Assembly (NCBI RefSeq): GCF_004345725.1
Contig: NZ_SLXG01000017.1
Location: forward strand, 1 to 63,904
Source: Crenobacter luteus
GTDB lineage: Bacteria > Pseudomonadota > Gammaproteobacteria > Burkholderiales > Chromobacteriaceae
DNA: 63,904 nucleotides
Reading direction: 5' to 3'
This document shows positions 7,362 to 15,766 of this stretch, piece by piece. The notes beneath the pieces were generated by a model. That model was not told the origin of the DNA. It saw nothing but the letters and a program-made list of their open reading frames with translations, and ran no database searches. Within the stretch, counting starts at the first letter, position 1. Each line of letters starts with the position of its first letter. The position numbers were made by a program, and so were the translations under genes.

Positions 7362-7589
7362 TTAAGCCGCTTGCCGGCTGGCGGCAATGCGCGATTCGAT
7401 CCACGCATTGACCTCGGACTCGACCCAGCCGACCGCGCCAGCACCCAAGCTGATCGGCGTCGGAAAGGTCGGGTCGTGGCGCGGTGAGTTGGGGTTCAGG
7501 CGGTCGTAAATCGCTGTGCGCGACAGGCCGATTTTGGCCTCTAGCTGTTTGCGACGGATGATGGAGTAGCGGGGGGCATTTGCGGCCAT
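7362..7589 (-). CDS. AlpA-family regulator/excisionase-like protein
   Basis: A 75-residue AlpA-type DNA-binding protein. The helix-turn-helix begins near residue 14 (KQLEAKIGLSRTAIYDRLNP) and the wing ends at VGWVESEVNAWIESRI, the standard AlpA C-terminus. AlpA proteins activate integrase/excision functions in P4-like elements. Its ATG overlaps the TAA of the gene before it (TAATG type), so the two regulators are coupled. It lies 13 nt before the Rha-like fragment. Confidence 0.75.
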   Translation of the reverse strand: MAANAPRYSIIRRKQLEAKIGLSRTAIYDRLNPNSPRHDPTFPTPISLGAGAVGWVESEVNAWIESRIAASRQAA

Positions 7590-7792
7590 TATTCCCCCTC
7601 CCCGACCAGTCGGGCCACGTCATCCACGCGCCAGCCAAGGCGGCCGCCAATCTTCACCGGCCGAATCGGTCCGGGCCGACTTTTGCAAGCCCATGCGCGC
7701 AACGATTGTGGTTTCATGCCGAGGATTTGCGCGGCCGCATTGGTGCTCAATACCTGCTGACCAAGCGCGCGCGCAGCGTCGATGAGTTGCAT
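7589..7792 (-). CDS. Second AlpA/MerR-like helix-turn-helix protein
   Basis: A 67-residue helix-turn-helix protein (VLSTNAAAQILGMKPQSLRAW, then IRPVKIGGRLGWRVDDVARL) of the same excisionase-like fold as its neighbour, so probably one of a regulator pair. The start at 7792 is preferred over the longer frame to 7876 because the longer one reads through a terminator hairpin at 7815-7831. It is the first gene of the minus-strand regulatory operon. Confidence 0.65.
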   Translation of the reverse strand: MQLIDAARALGQQVLSTNAAAQILGMKPQSLRAWACKSRPGPIRPVKIGGRLGWRVDDVARLVGEGE

Positions 7793-7814
7793 TCTGGGTT
7801 CTCCAAATGAAAAA

Positions 7815-7836
7815 ACCCGCTCAAGGCGGGTTTGTT
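7815..7836 (-). terminator. Terminator-like hairpin in the leader of the AlpA pair
   Basis: ACCCGC and GCGGGT around a 5-nt loop, followed on the minus strand by six U residues, end 20 nt before the start of the regulator at 7792. A terminator inside the leader would produce a short RNA unless readthrough occurs. Confidence 0.55.
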
Positions 7837-7875
7837 GATGCAATGCCGGCGTACCGGCTACGTGCTGAAAAAGCA

Positions 7876-7906
7876 AAAGCCCGAGGCGGTCAGGCTCTCG
7901 GGCTTT
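7876..7906. terminator. Second hairpin with 10-bp stem
   Basis: AAAGCCCGAG pairs perfectly with CTCGGGCTTT around an 11-nt loop. Flanking A and U runs would let it act in either direction. It lies 40 nt upstream of the first hairpin, so together they frame a potential short RNA. Confidence 0.5.
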
Positions 7907-7967
7907 GGCATCTTCTGGGCGTGCAAAACCCGCCGCAAGGCAGGTATCTACACGTGGATCGCGGGAT

Positions 7968-8063
7968 TAAGAGCCGCTAACAAAACCTCAATCGAGCAAC
8001 CGTAAGGTCTTGATCCGGCATGCACCGGCTCGCGGGGAAAGTAGGTTTTGTTAGCGGCTCTAA
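7968..8063. mobile_element. 90-bp MITE-like element
   Basis: GAGCCGCTAACAAAACCT at 7971-7988 and its exact complement at 8043-8060 bound 90 bp with no coding capacity, flanked by TAA on both sides (7968-7970 and 8061-8063), a 3-bp target duplication. The ends match the insertion-sequence end at 77-94 with one difference, so it looks like an internally deleted relative mobilised by the same transposase. Confidence 0.65.
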
Positions 8064-8226
8064 GTTGTTTCGGCATTTTCTGGACGCAATTCGTCCTGCT
8101 GTAAAAAAGCATAAATTATTCAGCGGTGCGCGTCAACGCATAACGCAAACCCGCATAGATATTGGCTTGCATGGGAATAAAAAAAAATTTCAGCAGCCTG
8201 CGGGCGGGACGAGCAGGCGGCCCCTA
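8064..8226. other. AT-richer gap downstream of the integrase
   Basis: This 163-bp gap between the MITE-like element and the integrase stop is clearly richer in A and T than its surroundings, with a run of nine A residues near 8180. No gene, hairpin or promoter can be supported here. Confidence 0.4.
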
Positions 8227-9465
8227 TCATGCCGCCCGATCAGGGAAAGGGATCACCTTGCCGCCTTCCGCCTGGGCGTCGATGTAGTCCGCCCACCATT
8301 GCAGTATCCTGCGGCGTTCGTCGAGGTACTCCGCCCGGTTGTAGGCGGCCCGTACCTTGTTGTGATCGGCGTGGCTCAACTGGCGCTCGATGGCGTCGGG
8401 GTTGAAACCGCTTTCGTTCAGGATCGTCGAGGCGGTCGAGCGGAAGCCGTGCACGTCGGCCTTGCCCTTGTAGCCCATGCGGTGCAGCGCGCGGCGCAGC
8501 GTCTCGGGGCTCATCGGGCTGTCCGGCCGGTTGCGGTTCGGAAACAGGAATTGCCGGCCGCCGCTGATCGCCTGCAGCTCGCGCAGCACGTCCGCAGCCT
8601 GCCGGGACAGGGGCACCATGTGCGGTGCGGCGGTGGCCTTGTATTTCTCCTGCAGCTTGCGGTTCTCCGGTGGGACGCTCCACAGCGCCTTGTCCCAGTC
8701 CACATGCGCCCATTCGGCCCGCACCATCTCGCCGATGCGGGTGAAGCACAGCAGCATCAGCCGGAACAGCAGATAGGTTTGCCGCGTGCCGCCGAAGGCT
8801 TCCAAGCGCGAGAGGAAGCCGGGCAATTCGTCCCGGCCCAGCGCCTTGCGCGGTTTGGCAACCGCCGTCTTGAGTGCACCGGACAGCGTGGCGGCCGGAT
8901 CGACGGTCGCGCGGCCGGTCAGGACGGCGAGGCGGAAGATGGCCGAGCAGCGTTCGCGCAGGCGGTTGGCGGTGTCGATCTTGCCGGCGCGCTCGACCTT
9001 GCGGAGCACGTCGAGCAGCTCAAGCGGCTGAATTTCGGTGATGGGGCGCTTGCCCAGCGTGGGGAACAGGTGGCTTTCCAGCGAGGCGAGCACGCGGCCG
9101 GCGTGGGCTGCCGACCACTCGGCCGTCATCACGCCGTGCCACTCGCGGGCGAGCGCCTCGAAGGTGTTGGCTGCGGCGACCTTGGCGGCGATCTTGTCGG
9201 CCTTCTTCTTTTCGCACGGGTCGATACCCTCGGCCAACAGCTTGCGGGCATCGTCGCGGCGCGCACGGGCTTCTTTGAGCGAGGTTTCCGGGTAGACCCC
9301 TAGCGCAAGGGTTTTCTGCTTGCCGGCGAACCGGTAGGCCATGCGCCAGTATTTCGAGCCATTGCCCATCACCCATAGGAACAGGCCGAGCCCGTCCGCC
9401 AGTTTGTCTGGCTTCCCGTCCTCGCGGGGCTTGGCGTTCTTGATCGCGCTGTCGGTCAGGGGCAT
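8227..9465 (-). CDS. P4-type tyrosine integrase
   Basis: A 412-residue site-specific recombinase. It has an N-terminal arm-binding domain (DUF4102 type, residues 1-90, LADGLGLFLWV and LALGVYPETSLKEAR), a core-binding domain, and a catalytic domain with R243 (TRIGE), H339-x2-R342 (HGFR), H365 (LSHAD) and the tyrosine nucleophile at about Y380. All catalytic residues are present, so it should be active. It is oriented towards tRNA-Arg(CCT) 178 nt away, whose 3' end is the probable attachment site. The other att copy is not in the window, so the element continues to the left. Confidence 0.92.
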   Translation of the reverse strand: MPLTDSAIKNAKPREDGKPDKLADGLGLFLWVMGNGSKYWRMAYRFAGKQKTLALGVYPETSLKEARARRDDARKLLAEGIDPCEKKKADKIAAKVAAANTFEALAREWHGVMTAEWSAAHAGRVLASLESHLFPTLGKRPITEIQPLELLDVLRKVERAGKIDTANRLRERCSAIFRLAVLTGRATVDPAATLSGALKTAVAKPRKALGRDELPGFLSRLEAFGGTRQTYLLFRLMLLCFTRIGEMVRAEWAHVDWDKALWSVPPENRKLQEKYKATAAPHMVPLSRQAADVLRELQAISGGRQFLFPNRNRPDSPMSPETLRRALHRMGYKGKADVHGFRSTASTILNESGFNPDAIERQLSHADHNKVRAAYNRAEYLDERRRILQWWADYIDAQAEGGKVIPFPDRAA

Positions 9466-9466
9466 G

Positions 9467-9528
9467 TTGGTATCGCGCTGTTGGTATCTACGTTGTCATT
9501 TTTATCAGATACCAACAAATGTACCAAC
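9467..9528 (-). promoter_or_regulatory. Four GTTGGTA(TC) sites before the integrase gene
   Basis: GTTGGTATC occurs at 9467 and 9480, its complement GATACCAAC at 9508, and GTACCAAC at 9521, all within 62 bp. The first overlaps the integrase start region. Such a cluster suits arm sites for integrase or excisionase, or an operator for integrase autoregulation. Confidence 0.5.
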
Positions 9529-9576
9529 AGAAATGCCGGGCTTCCATGGGCATGGATGGGACTGTGTAGGGCAACA

Positions 9577-9611
9577 AAAAACCCGCAGAGCCTTGCGCTG
9601 TGCGGGTTTGT
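9577..9611 (-). terminator. Terminator downstream of tRNA-Arg(CCT)
   Basis: On the minus strand CCCGCA and TGCGGG close a hairpin with an inner CAGC/GCT helix, followed by six U residues. It lies about 35 nt past the tRNA 3' end, on the element side of the presumed integration site. Confidence 0.7.
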
Positions 9612-9643
9612 GGGACTGTTTCGGACTGCTTGGGAAGCGGGTT

Positions 9644-9718
9644 TGGCGCCCCCGACAGGAATCGAACCTGTAACTGCCCCTTAGGAGGGGGCCGTTATAT
9701 CCATTTAACTACGGAGAC
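9644..9718 (-). tRNA. tRNA-Arg (anticodon CCT)
   Basis: A 75-nt cloverleaf is readable on the minus strand: acceptor GTCTCCG with CGGGGGC, T-loop GTTCGATTC between ACAG and CTGT, anticodon loop CTCCTAA, and encoded CCA. It pairs with a P4-type integrase whose gene starts 178 nt beyond the 3' end, so its 3' half is the likely attB/attR core of the integrated element. Confidence 0.92.
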
Positions 9719-9729
9719 AGCCGGAAAAC

Positions 9730-10743
9730 TCAGGCCTGGCGCCGGACCGACGCGAGCGCCAGTTCGGCCAGGGCGGCGCGGACCGGGGTGTCGGGCAGCG
9801 CGGCCAGCGCGTCGGCGGCGCGGCGGGCGGCCGCTTCGGCCTCGCCGCGCGCGTAGTCGAGCGCGCCGCACGATTGTACCGCAGCGAGCACTTGCGGGAA
9901 ATGCTCGCGGTCTGCGTGTTCGAGCGCGTGGCGCACGGTGGCGGCGGCCTGCGCGTCGCCGTGGCGCATCGCGTGGATCAAGGGCAGCGTCGGCTTGCCC
10001 TCGGCGAGGTCGTCGCCGAGGCTCTTGCCGATGGTGTCGGCGTCGCCCGAGTAGTCGAGCACGTCGTCGATGATCTGGAACGCGGTGCCCAGGTGCATGC
10101 CGTAGTCGGCCAGCGCCTGCTCCTGTTCGGGCGTCGCGCCGGCGATCAGCGCGCCGACGCGGGTGGCGGCCTCGAACAGCTTGGCGGTCTTGTACTGGAT
10201 CACCTGCAGGTAGGCCGCCTCGTCGATGTCGGTGTTGCCGATGTTCAGCAGCTGCAGCACCTCGCCCTCGGCGATGATGTTGGTCGCGTCGGCCATCACC
10301 TCGAGGATGCGCATGTTCCGGGTGGCGACCATCATCTGGAAGGCGCGGGTATACAGGAAGTCGCCGACCAGCACCGCGGCGGCGTTGCCGAACAGCGCGT
10401 TGGCGGTGTCGCGGCCGCGGCGCAGGTCGGACTCGTCGACGACGTCGTCGTGCAGCAGCGTCGCGGTGTGGATGAATTCGACCATCGCCGCCAGCTCGTG
10501 CAGGTGCTCGCCGTCGTAGCCGAGCGCGCGGCCGGACAAGAGCGTCAGCGCCGGGCGCAGCCGTTTGCCGCCGGCACCGATGATGTATTCGGCGACCTGG
10601 CGGATCAGCACCACGTCGGAGTGGAGGCGCGACCGGATGACGCGGTCGACGGTCTGCATGTCGTCGGCGATCAGCGACTTGAAGAGCGGAGCGGTGGACA
10701 CGGTGTTGTTCGTTCGATTGGCGGCCTGAAACCGCGAAATCAT
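9730..10743 (-). CDS. ispB: Octaprenyl diphosphate synthase
   Basis: A 337-residue long-chain trans-prenyl diphosphate synthase that makes the quinone side chain. Both aspartate-rich motifs are present, DDVVD at 99-103 and DDVLD at 226-230, with GGKRLRP near 58-64. The first 14 residues are not typical; a GTG at codon 15 (VSTAPLFKSLIADDM) may be the real start, since neither has a good ribosome-binding site. It is divergent from rplU-rpmA, the order usual in proteobacteria. Confidence 0.93.
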   Translation of the reverse strand: MISRFQAANRTNNTVSTAPLFKSLIADDMQTVDRVIRSRLHSDVVLIRQVAEYIIGAGGKRLRPALTLLSGRALGYDGEHLHELAAMVEFIHTATLLHDDVVDESDLRRGRDTANALFGNAAAVLVGDFLYTRAFQMMVATRNMRILEVMADATNIIAEGEVLQLLNIGNTDIDEAAYLQVIQYKTAKLFEAATRVGALIAGATPEQEQALADYGMHLGTAFQIIDDVLDYSGDADTIGKSLGDDLAEGKPTLPLIHAMRHGDAQAAATVRHALEHADREHFPQVLAAVQSCGALDYARGEAEAAARRAADALAALPDTPVRAALAELALASVRRQA

Positions 10744-10802
10744 ACCAGAAAAGGCCGCAAGGCCGCATGCGGCGGGCGGCGTGGGCGGGCGCGGCGAAAA
10801 AG

Positions 10803-10831
10803 TTGACGCGTTTCAGTGACTTGCGTACTAT
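10803..10831 (+). promoter_or_regulatory. rplU promoter
   Basis: TTGACG at 10803-10808 and TACTAT at 10826-10831 with a 17-nt spacer give a near-consensus sigma-70 promoter. Transcription would start near 10838, leaving a leader of about 50 nt before rplU. Confidence 0.7.
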
Positions 10832-10886
10832 TGCGGGCTCCGCGTTTTGTGCGCGGGTGTAATGCTTTTTTCAGGAGCTCATGCGA

Positions 10887-11198
10887 ATGTATGCGGTCGT
10901 AAAAACCGGTGGCAAACAGTACAAGGTTGCCGTCGGCGAAAAACTCAAAGTAGAACAGATACCTGCAGACGTCGACAGCCAGATCGTGCTCAACGAAGTA
11001 CTGATGATCGCTGACGGTGAAAGCCTTGCTGTGGGTACCCCGCTGGTGGCCGGTGCTACCGTGACCGCGACCGTCGTGTCGCACGGTCGCGGCGAAAAGA
11101 TCCGCATCTTCAAGATGCGTCGTCGCAAGCACTACCAGAAGCGTCAGGGTCATCGTCAGAACTTCACCGAAATCCGCATCGACGCGATTTCGAAGTAA
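10887..11198 (+). CDS. rplU: 50S ribosomal protein L21
   Basis: A 103-residue ribosomal protein with the standard [14 protein letters not shown] start and a basic C-terminus ([16 protein letters not shown]) that contacts rRNA. An ATG two codons earlier (10881) exists, but AGGAG lies 9 nt from 10887 and only 3 nt from 10881, and family members start at MYAV. It is co-transcribed with rpmA, 15 nt downstream. Confidence 0.97.
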   Translation: MYAVVKTGGKQYKVAVGEKLKVEQIPADVDSQIVLNEVLMIADGESLAVGTPLVAGATVTATVVSHGRGEKIRIFKMRRRKHYQKRQGHRQNFTEIRIDAISK

Positions 11199-11213
11199 TC
11201 AGGAGAATCAGTC

Positions 11214-11489
11214 ATGGCACACAAGAAAGCTGGCGGTAGCTCCCGCAACGGCCGCGACTCCGAAGCCAAACGCCTGGGCGTGAAGGTTTACGGCAGCGAA
11301 CTGATCCCGGCCGGTTCGATCATCGTGCGTCAGCGCGGTACCAAGTTCCATGCTGGCGACAACGTCGGCATCGGCAAGGACCACACCCTGTTCGCCAAGG
11401 TTGACGGTTACGTCGAGTTCACCACCAAGGGTGCGCAGAACCGCAAGACCGTGAACGTGGTGCCGTACACCGGCGTCGACGCCGAGTAA
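11214..11489 (+). CDS. rpmA: 50S ribosomal protein L27
   Basis: A 91-residue protein with the classic N-terminus [16 protein letters not shown], the tail that reaches the peptidyl-transferase centre. There is no extra N-terminal peptide of the kind cleaved in Firmicutes. AGGAGAAT precedes the start, and an intrinsic terminator follows at 11507, so rplU-rpmA form a complete two-gene operon. Confidence 0.97.
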   Translation: MAHKKAGGSSRNGRDSEAKRLGVKVYGSELIPAGSIIVRQRGTKFHAGDNVGIGKDHTLFAKVDGYVEFTTKGAQNRKTVNVVPYTGVDAE

Positions 11490-11506
11490 TCGGTTTCCGG
11501 CACGTG

Positions 11507-11540
11507 AAAAAAGCCCTGTCCTCGGGATAGGGCTTTTTTT
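11507..11540 (+). terminator. rpmA terminator
   Basis: AAAAAAGCCCT and AGGGCTTTTTTT form a hairpin closed by CTCG with seven U residues, 18 nt after the rpmA stop. The flanking A-run makes it potentially bidirectional. Confidence 0.85.
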
Positions 11541-11592
11541 CGTTTCCGAGGAATCAGTCCTGAAGGCTGGCCGATCGCGCCGGCTCGGGCGG

Positions 11593-11604
11593 CTCGGCCA
11601 ACCT
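11593..11604 (-). repeat. Uptake-like 12-mer, copy 1
   Basis: Exact CTCGGCCAACCT (complement of AGGTTGGCCGAG) in the gap between the rpmA terminator and obgE. Confidence 0.7.
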
Positions 11605-11632
11605 TGAGGCCCGATTCCTCCCGCAGCAGTAG

Positions 11633-12763
<1,131 letters not shown>

Positions 12764-12781
12764 GGCCCTAGGCCAAGCCTG

Positions 12782-12820
12782 AACGCCCCGCGCGACGCCT
12801 CGCCGGGGCGTTTCGTTTTG
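12782..12820 (+). terminator. obgE terminator
   Basis: AACGCCCCG and CGGGGCGTT enclose a GC-rich loop and are followed by a broken U run (TTTCGTTTT), 18 nt after the obgE stop. Confidence 0.7.
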
Positions 12821-12887
12821 CGCGCGCGGCGAACATCCCGCTGCGCCGCCCTTGTCAGCGCGCGCGGTCGCGTGGCAAGGTCGCACG

Positions 12888-13808
12888 ATGACTGCCGCCA
12901 CGCTCGCTCCGCCCGCCGCCGCCTCGCATCGCAGCGCCTACCTGCTGCTCGTGCTCGCCGCCTTGTTCTGGTCGGGCAACTTCGTGCTCGCGCGCGCGAT
13001 GCACGCCGCCATTCCGCCGTTCACGCTCGCCTTCGCGCGCTGGGGCATCGCGCTCCTGGTGCTGCTGCCCTTGGGGCTGAAACCGATGTTGGCCGAGCGC
13101 GCGCTGTGGCGGCCGCACTGGCGCCGCATCGTCGTGCTCGCGTTGCTCGGCATCACCGGTTTCAACTCGCTGGTCTACGTCGGCCTGCACAGCACCAGCG
13201 CGACCAACGGCGTGCTGCTCAACTCCTTCATTCCCATCCTGATCGTCGCGCTCGGCGCGTTGGGCTTCGGCCTGACGGTCGGCGTGCGCCAGGCGCTGGC
13301 GATCGCCGTGTCCTTCGTCGGCGTCGTGACCATCGTCGCGCACGGCGAGCCGGCGCGGCTGTTGGCCTTGCAGCTCAACCCCGGCGACGCGCTGGTGTTC
13401 GCCGCGATGGTGTGCTGGGCGCTCTACACGCTGTTGCTGCGCGCCGTGCCGCCGGCGATCGACCGCGTCGACCTGCTGACGCTCTTGGTCGCGCTGGGTC
13501 TTATCGCGCTGTCGCCGTTCTGCGCGTGGGAGTGGTCGCGCGGCGCGACGGTACGCCTCGACGCGGCGACGCTCTCGACCTTCGCCTACATGGGCACGCT
13601 GCCCTCGGTGGCCGCCTACTATTTCTACAATTTCGGCGTCGCGCGCGTCGGCGCGGCGCGCGCCGGCACCTTCATCCACCTGATGCCCGCCTTCGGCGCG
13701 CTGTTGTCGACGCTGTGGCTCGGCGAGGCGATCGCCGCCTACCACCTGGCCGGCATCGGGCTGATCCTCGCCGGCGTCGCGCTCGCGACGCGCGCGGCGA
13801 GGCGCTAA
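12888..13808 (+). CDS. EamA/DMT-family transporter
   Basis: A 306-residue inner-membrane protein with two EamA repeats and about ten membrane segments, beginning SAYLLLVLAALFWSGNFVLAR. Such exporters move small metabolites or amino acids; the substrate cannot be told. The ATG at 12888 (AAGG 7 nt upstream) is preferred to a TTG at 12852. It is 29 nt upstream of the decarboxylase-like gene and may share its transcript. Confidence 0.85.
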   Translation: MTAATLAPPAAASHRSAYLLLVLAALFWSGNFVLARAMHAAIPPFTLAFARWGIALLVLLPLGLKPMLAERALWRPHWRRIVVLALLGITGFNSLVYVGLHSTSATNGVLLNSFIPILIVALGALGFGLTVGVRQALAIAVSFVGVVTIVAHGEPARLLALQLNPGDALVFAAMVCWALYTLLLRAVPPAIDRVDLLTLLVALGLIALSPFCAWEWSRGATVRLDAATLSTFAYMGTLPSVAAYYFYNFGVARVGAARAGTFIHLMPAFGALLSTLWLGEAIAAYHLAGIGLILAGVALATRAARR

Positions 13809-13837
13809 CGGCACAAACGTCACAAAGGAGAAGCACG

Positions 13838-14236
13838 ATGAGCGAAGCGGACAAGCAGAACGGCATGGCCAGGCGCACCGAGGTGATGGGCGAGGCTTTC
13901 GTCGCGCGCGCGATGGGCGGCGTCGACGGTTTCAACGCGCCGCTGCAGGACTGGCTGAACGAACACGCCTGGGGCAGCACCTGGCGGCGCGACGGCATCG
14001 ACCTGAAAACGCGCAGCCTGGTCACCTGCGCGATGCTGGCCGCGCTCGGCCGCAGCCACGAACTGAAGGGCCACGTGCGCGGCGCGATCAACAACGGCGC
14101 CAGCCTGGTCGAGGTGCGCGAAGTGCTGCTGCACACGGCGCTGTACGCCGGCGCGCCGGCGGCGGTCGAGGCCTTCCGCGTCGCGCGCGAGATCATCGAC
14201 GAGCTCGGCCTGGCGGTGCCGCCGCTCGAAGGCTGA
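13838..14236 (+). CDS. Carboxymuconolactone decarboxylase-family protein
   Basis: A 132-residue alpha-helical protein of the CMD family, close to 4-carboxymuconolactone decarboxylase (PcaC): RSLVTCAMLAALGR near residues 63-76, then HVRGAINNGAS and the terminal VREVLLHTALYAGAPAAVEAF. No other protocatechuate-pathway gene is nearby, so the in vivo substrate is uncertain. AAAGGAG lies 7 nt before the ATG. The peroxidatic CxxC of the AhpD branch is absent. Confidence 0.8.
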   Translation: MSEADKQNGMARRTEVMGEAFVARAMGGVDGFNAPLQDWLNEHAWGSTWRRDGIDLKTRSLVTCAMLAALGRSHELKGHVRGAINNGASLVEVREVLLHTALYAGAPAAVEAFRVAREIIDELGLAVPPLEG

Positions 14237-14324
14237 GCCCCGACCCTGCTCGCGCAAGGGTTGAAATGTCGCCCGAATGCCTCAAACTGAGGTCCGTTCC
14301 ATACCCACCAAGAGGAGACTTGAA

Positions 14325-14822
14325 ATGGCCACCATCACCCTGAAGGGCAACCCGATCGAAGTCGCCGGCAAGCTGCCGGCCGTCGGCAGCCAGGCCCCCG
14401 AATTCGCCCTGGTCGGCAACGACCTGGGCGACGTGAAACTGGCCGACTTCGCCGGCAAGAAAAAAGTGCTGAACATTTTCCCGAGCGTCGACACCCCGGT
14501 GTGCGCCGCCTCGGTGCGCAAGTTCAACGAAGCCGCCTCCAGCCGCGCCGATACCGTCGTGCTGTGCATCTCGGCCGACCTGCCGTTCGCCCAGGCGCGC
14601 TTCTGCGGCGCCGAAGGCCTCGACAACGTCAAGTCCGCGTCGACCTTCCGCAACGGCGACTTCGCCCAGGCCTACGGCGTCGCCTTCGCCACCGGCCCGC
14701 TGGTCGGCCTGACCGCCCGCGCCGTGCTGGTGCTCGACGAGAACAACGTCGTCAAGTACACCCAGCTGGTGTCCGAAGTGACCGAAGAGCCGAACTACGA
14801 AGCCGCGCTGGCCGCGCTGTAA
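14325..14822 (+). CDS. tpx: Thiol peroxidase
   Basis: A 165-residue atypical 2-Cys peroxiredoxin. It starts [15 protein letters not shown] and holds the peroxidatic cysteine in [16 protein letters not shown] (about residue 60) and the resolving cysteine in ARFCGAEG (about 94). It reduces lipid and other hydroperoxides in the cytoplasm or periplasm. The start at 14325 has GAGGAG 8 nt upstream; the 16-residue extension to 14277 is not family-like. The perfect inverted repeat CCTCA-AAC-TGAGG at 14280-14292 in the leader region could be an operator. Confidence 0.95.
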   Translation: MATITLKGNPIEVAGKLPAVGSQAPEFALVGNDLGDVKLADFAGKKKVLNIFPSVDTPVCAASVRKFNEAASSRADTVVLCISADLPFAQARFCGAEGLDNVKSASTFRNGDFAQAYGVAFATGPLVGLTARAVLVLDENNVVKYTQLVSEVTEEPNYEAALAAL

Positions 14823-14856
14823 TTCGCGCTTGTCCGGCGCGCCGGACGGCCGCATG

Positions 14857-14885
14857 AAAAAACCCCGCCTCGGCGGGGTTTTTTC
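14857..14885. terminator. tpx terminator, bidirectional
   Basis: AAAAAACCCCGCC and GGCGGGGTTTTTT form a symmetrical hairpin closed by TC, 34 nt after the tpx stop. It can serve tpx and, read the other way, the convergent MOSC gene. Confidence 0.85.
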
Positions 14886-14889
14886 ATGG

Positions 14890-14911
14890 GCTCGGCCAAC
14901 GTTGGCCGAGC
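14890..14911. repeat. Inverted pair of the uptake-like repeat
   Basis: GGCTCGGCCAAC is followed immediately by GTTGGCCGAGCC, a perfect 24-base palindrome made of two facing copies of the repeat core, 5 nt after the tpx terminator. Confidence 0.65.
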
Positions 14912-14965
14912 CGCGCGGCGCCTGGGCGGGCGTCGCAGGCCGGCCGGGGCCGGGCAAGCGCCCGC

Positions 14966-15763
14966 TCAAAACTCGAATTTGCTCTCCAGCACTTCCACGC
15001 CGTTGCCGATCCTGATCGTCCCACTGTTCAGCGCTCGCATGTTGACCCCGAAGCAGATCCCCTCCGGCAGCGCCCGCGTGCGGATCAGAGTCTTCATCGG
15101 TTCGCCGTCGGCGCGCCGTTCGCCGCGCTCGGGGTCGACGGTGGTGAACACGCAGCGCGTGCACGGCTTGGTGATTTCGAACTCGACCTCGCCGACGCGG
15201 ATACGCTGCCACTCGTCCTCCTGCCACGCGAAGTCGGCGTCGACGACGAGGTTGGCGCGGAAGTGGCGTGCGCCGACCGGCTCGGCCAACTGCGCGTTGA
15301 GGTCGGCGAGCGAGGCGCGGTTGATCAGCAGGTAGGGGTAACCGTCGGCGAACGACAGCTCGCCGTCGCCGCTTTTTTGCGTGCGCTGCGATTCGCGCCC
15401 CAGCCACAACAGCCGGCAGGGGTGGCCGAGGAAGGCGCTGAACCACGCGTCGGCGGTAGCGTCGCCGTGCCAGGCGGGGAAGCGGTCCTTCCACACCGTC
15501 GCGTCGTGCGGCGCGGTGAAGGCGGCGTGTTCGACGACGAGCGGCGCGCGGCCGGGGGTGCTAAAGCGCGCGCCGTCCACTGTCGGCTCGACCTCGACGC
15601 GCACCAGGCCGGGGGCGGTGCGGCCGGTGATGAAGCGGCCGTCGGGCTCGACCAGCAGCCATTCGCGGTCGTGCGCGAGGCCGCGCGGCGTGACGGCGGC
15701 GGCGTCGAGCGCGTTGCCGCGCGAGGATTTCATCGGGTGGACGTAGAGTTCGGTCAGCCGCAT
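14966..15763 (-). CDS. MOSC-domain protein (YcbX-like)
   Basis: A 265-residue protein: a beta-barrel MOSC N-terminal domain (LTELYVHPMKSSRG) followed by the MOSC domain with the conserved cysteine in ITKPCTRCVFTTVDPERGE near residue 195. YcbX-type proteins bind molybdenum cofactor and reduce N-hydroxylated base analogues. It begins 3 nt after the stop of the gamma-carbonic anhydrase gene, so the two form an operon. No 2Fe-2S domain is fused to the C-terminus, unlike E. coli YcbX. Confidence 0.85.
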   Translation of the reverse strand: MRLTELYVHPMKSSRGNALDAAAVTPRGLAHDREWLLVEPDGRFITGRTAPGLVRVEVEPTVDGARFSTPGRAPLVVEHAAFTAPHDATVWKDRFPAWHGDATADAWFSAFLGHPCRLLWLGRESQRTQKSGDGELSFADGYPYLLINRASLADLNAQLAEPVGARHFRANLVVDADFAWQEDEWQRIRVGEVEFEITKPCTRCVFTTVDPERGERRADGEPMKTLIRTRALPEGICFGVNMRALNSGTIRIGNGVEVLESKFEF

Positions 15764-15766
15764 CGC

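Noticed and set aside
8064-8226. Attachment-site duplicate of the tRNA-Arg 3' end
   Set aside because: No copy of the tRNA 3' sequence (GTTCGATTCCTGTCGGGGG) was found here or at the left end of the window, so the other att site must lie outside.
10740-11153. Minus-strand gene opposite rplU
   Set aside because: It lies antisense to the highly conserved L21 gene, shows no family and its strand composition is explained by rplU.
14280-14292. OxyR or PerR site before tpx
   Set aside because: The 5-bp inverted repeat is real, but its sequence does not match those consensus sites, and its position relative to a promoter is unclear, so it is only mentioned with tpx.
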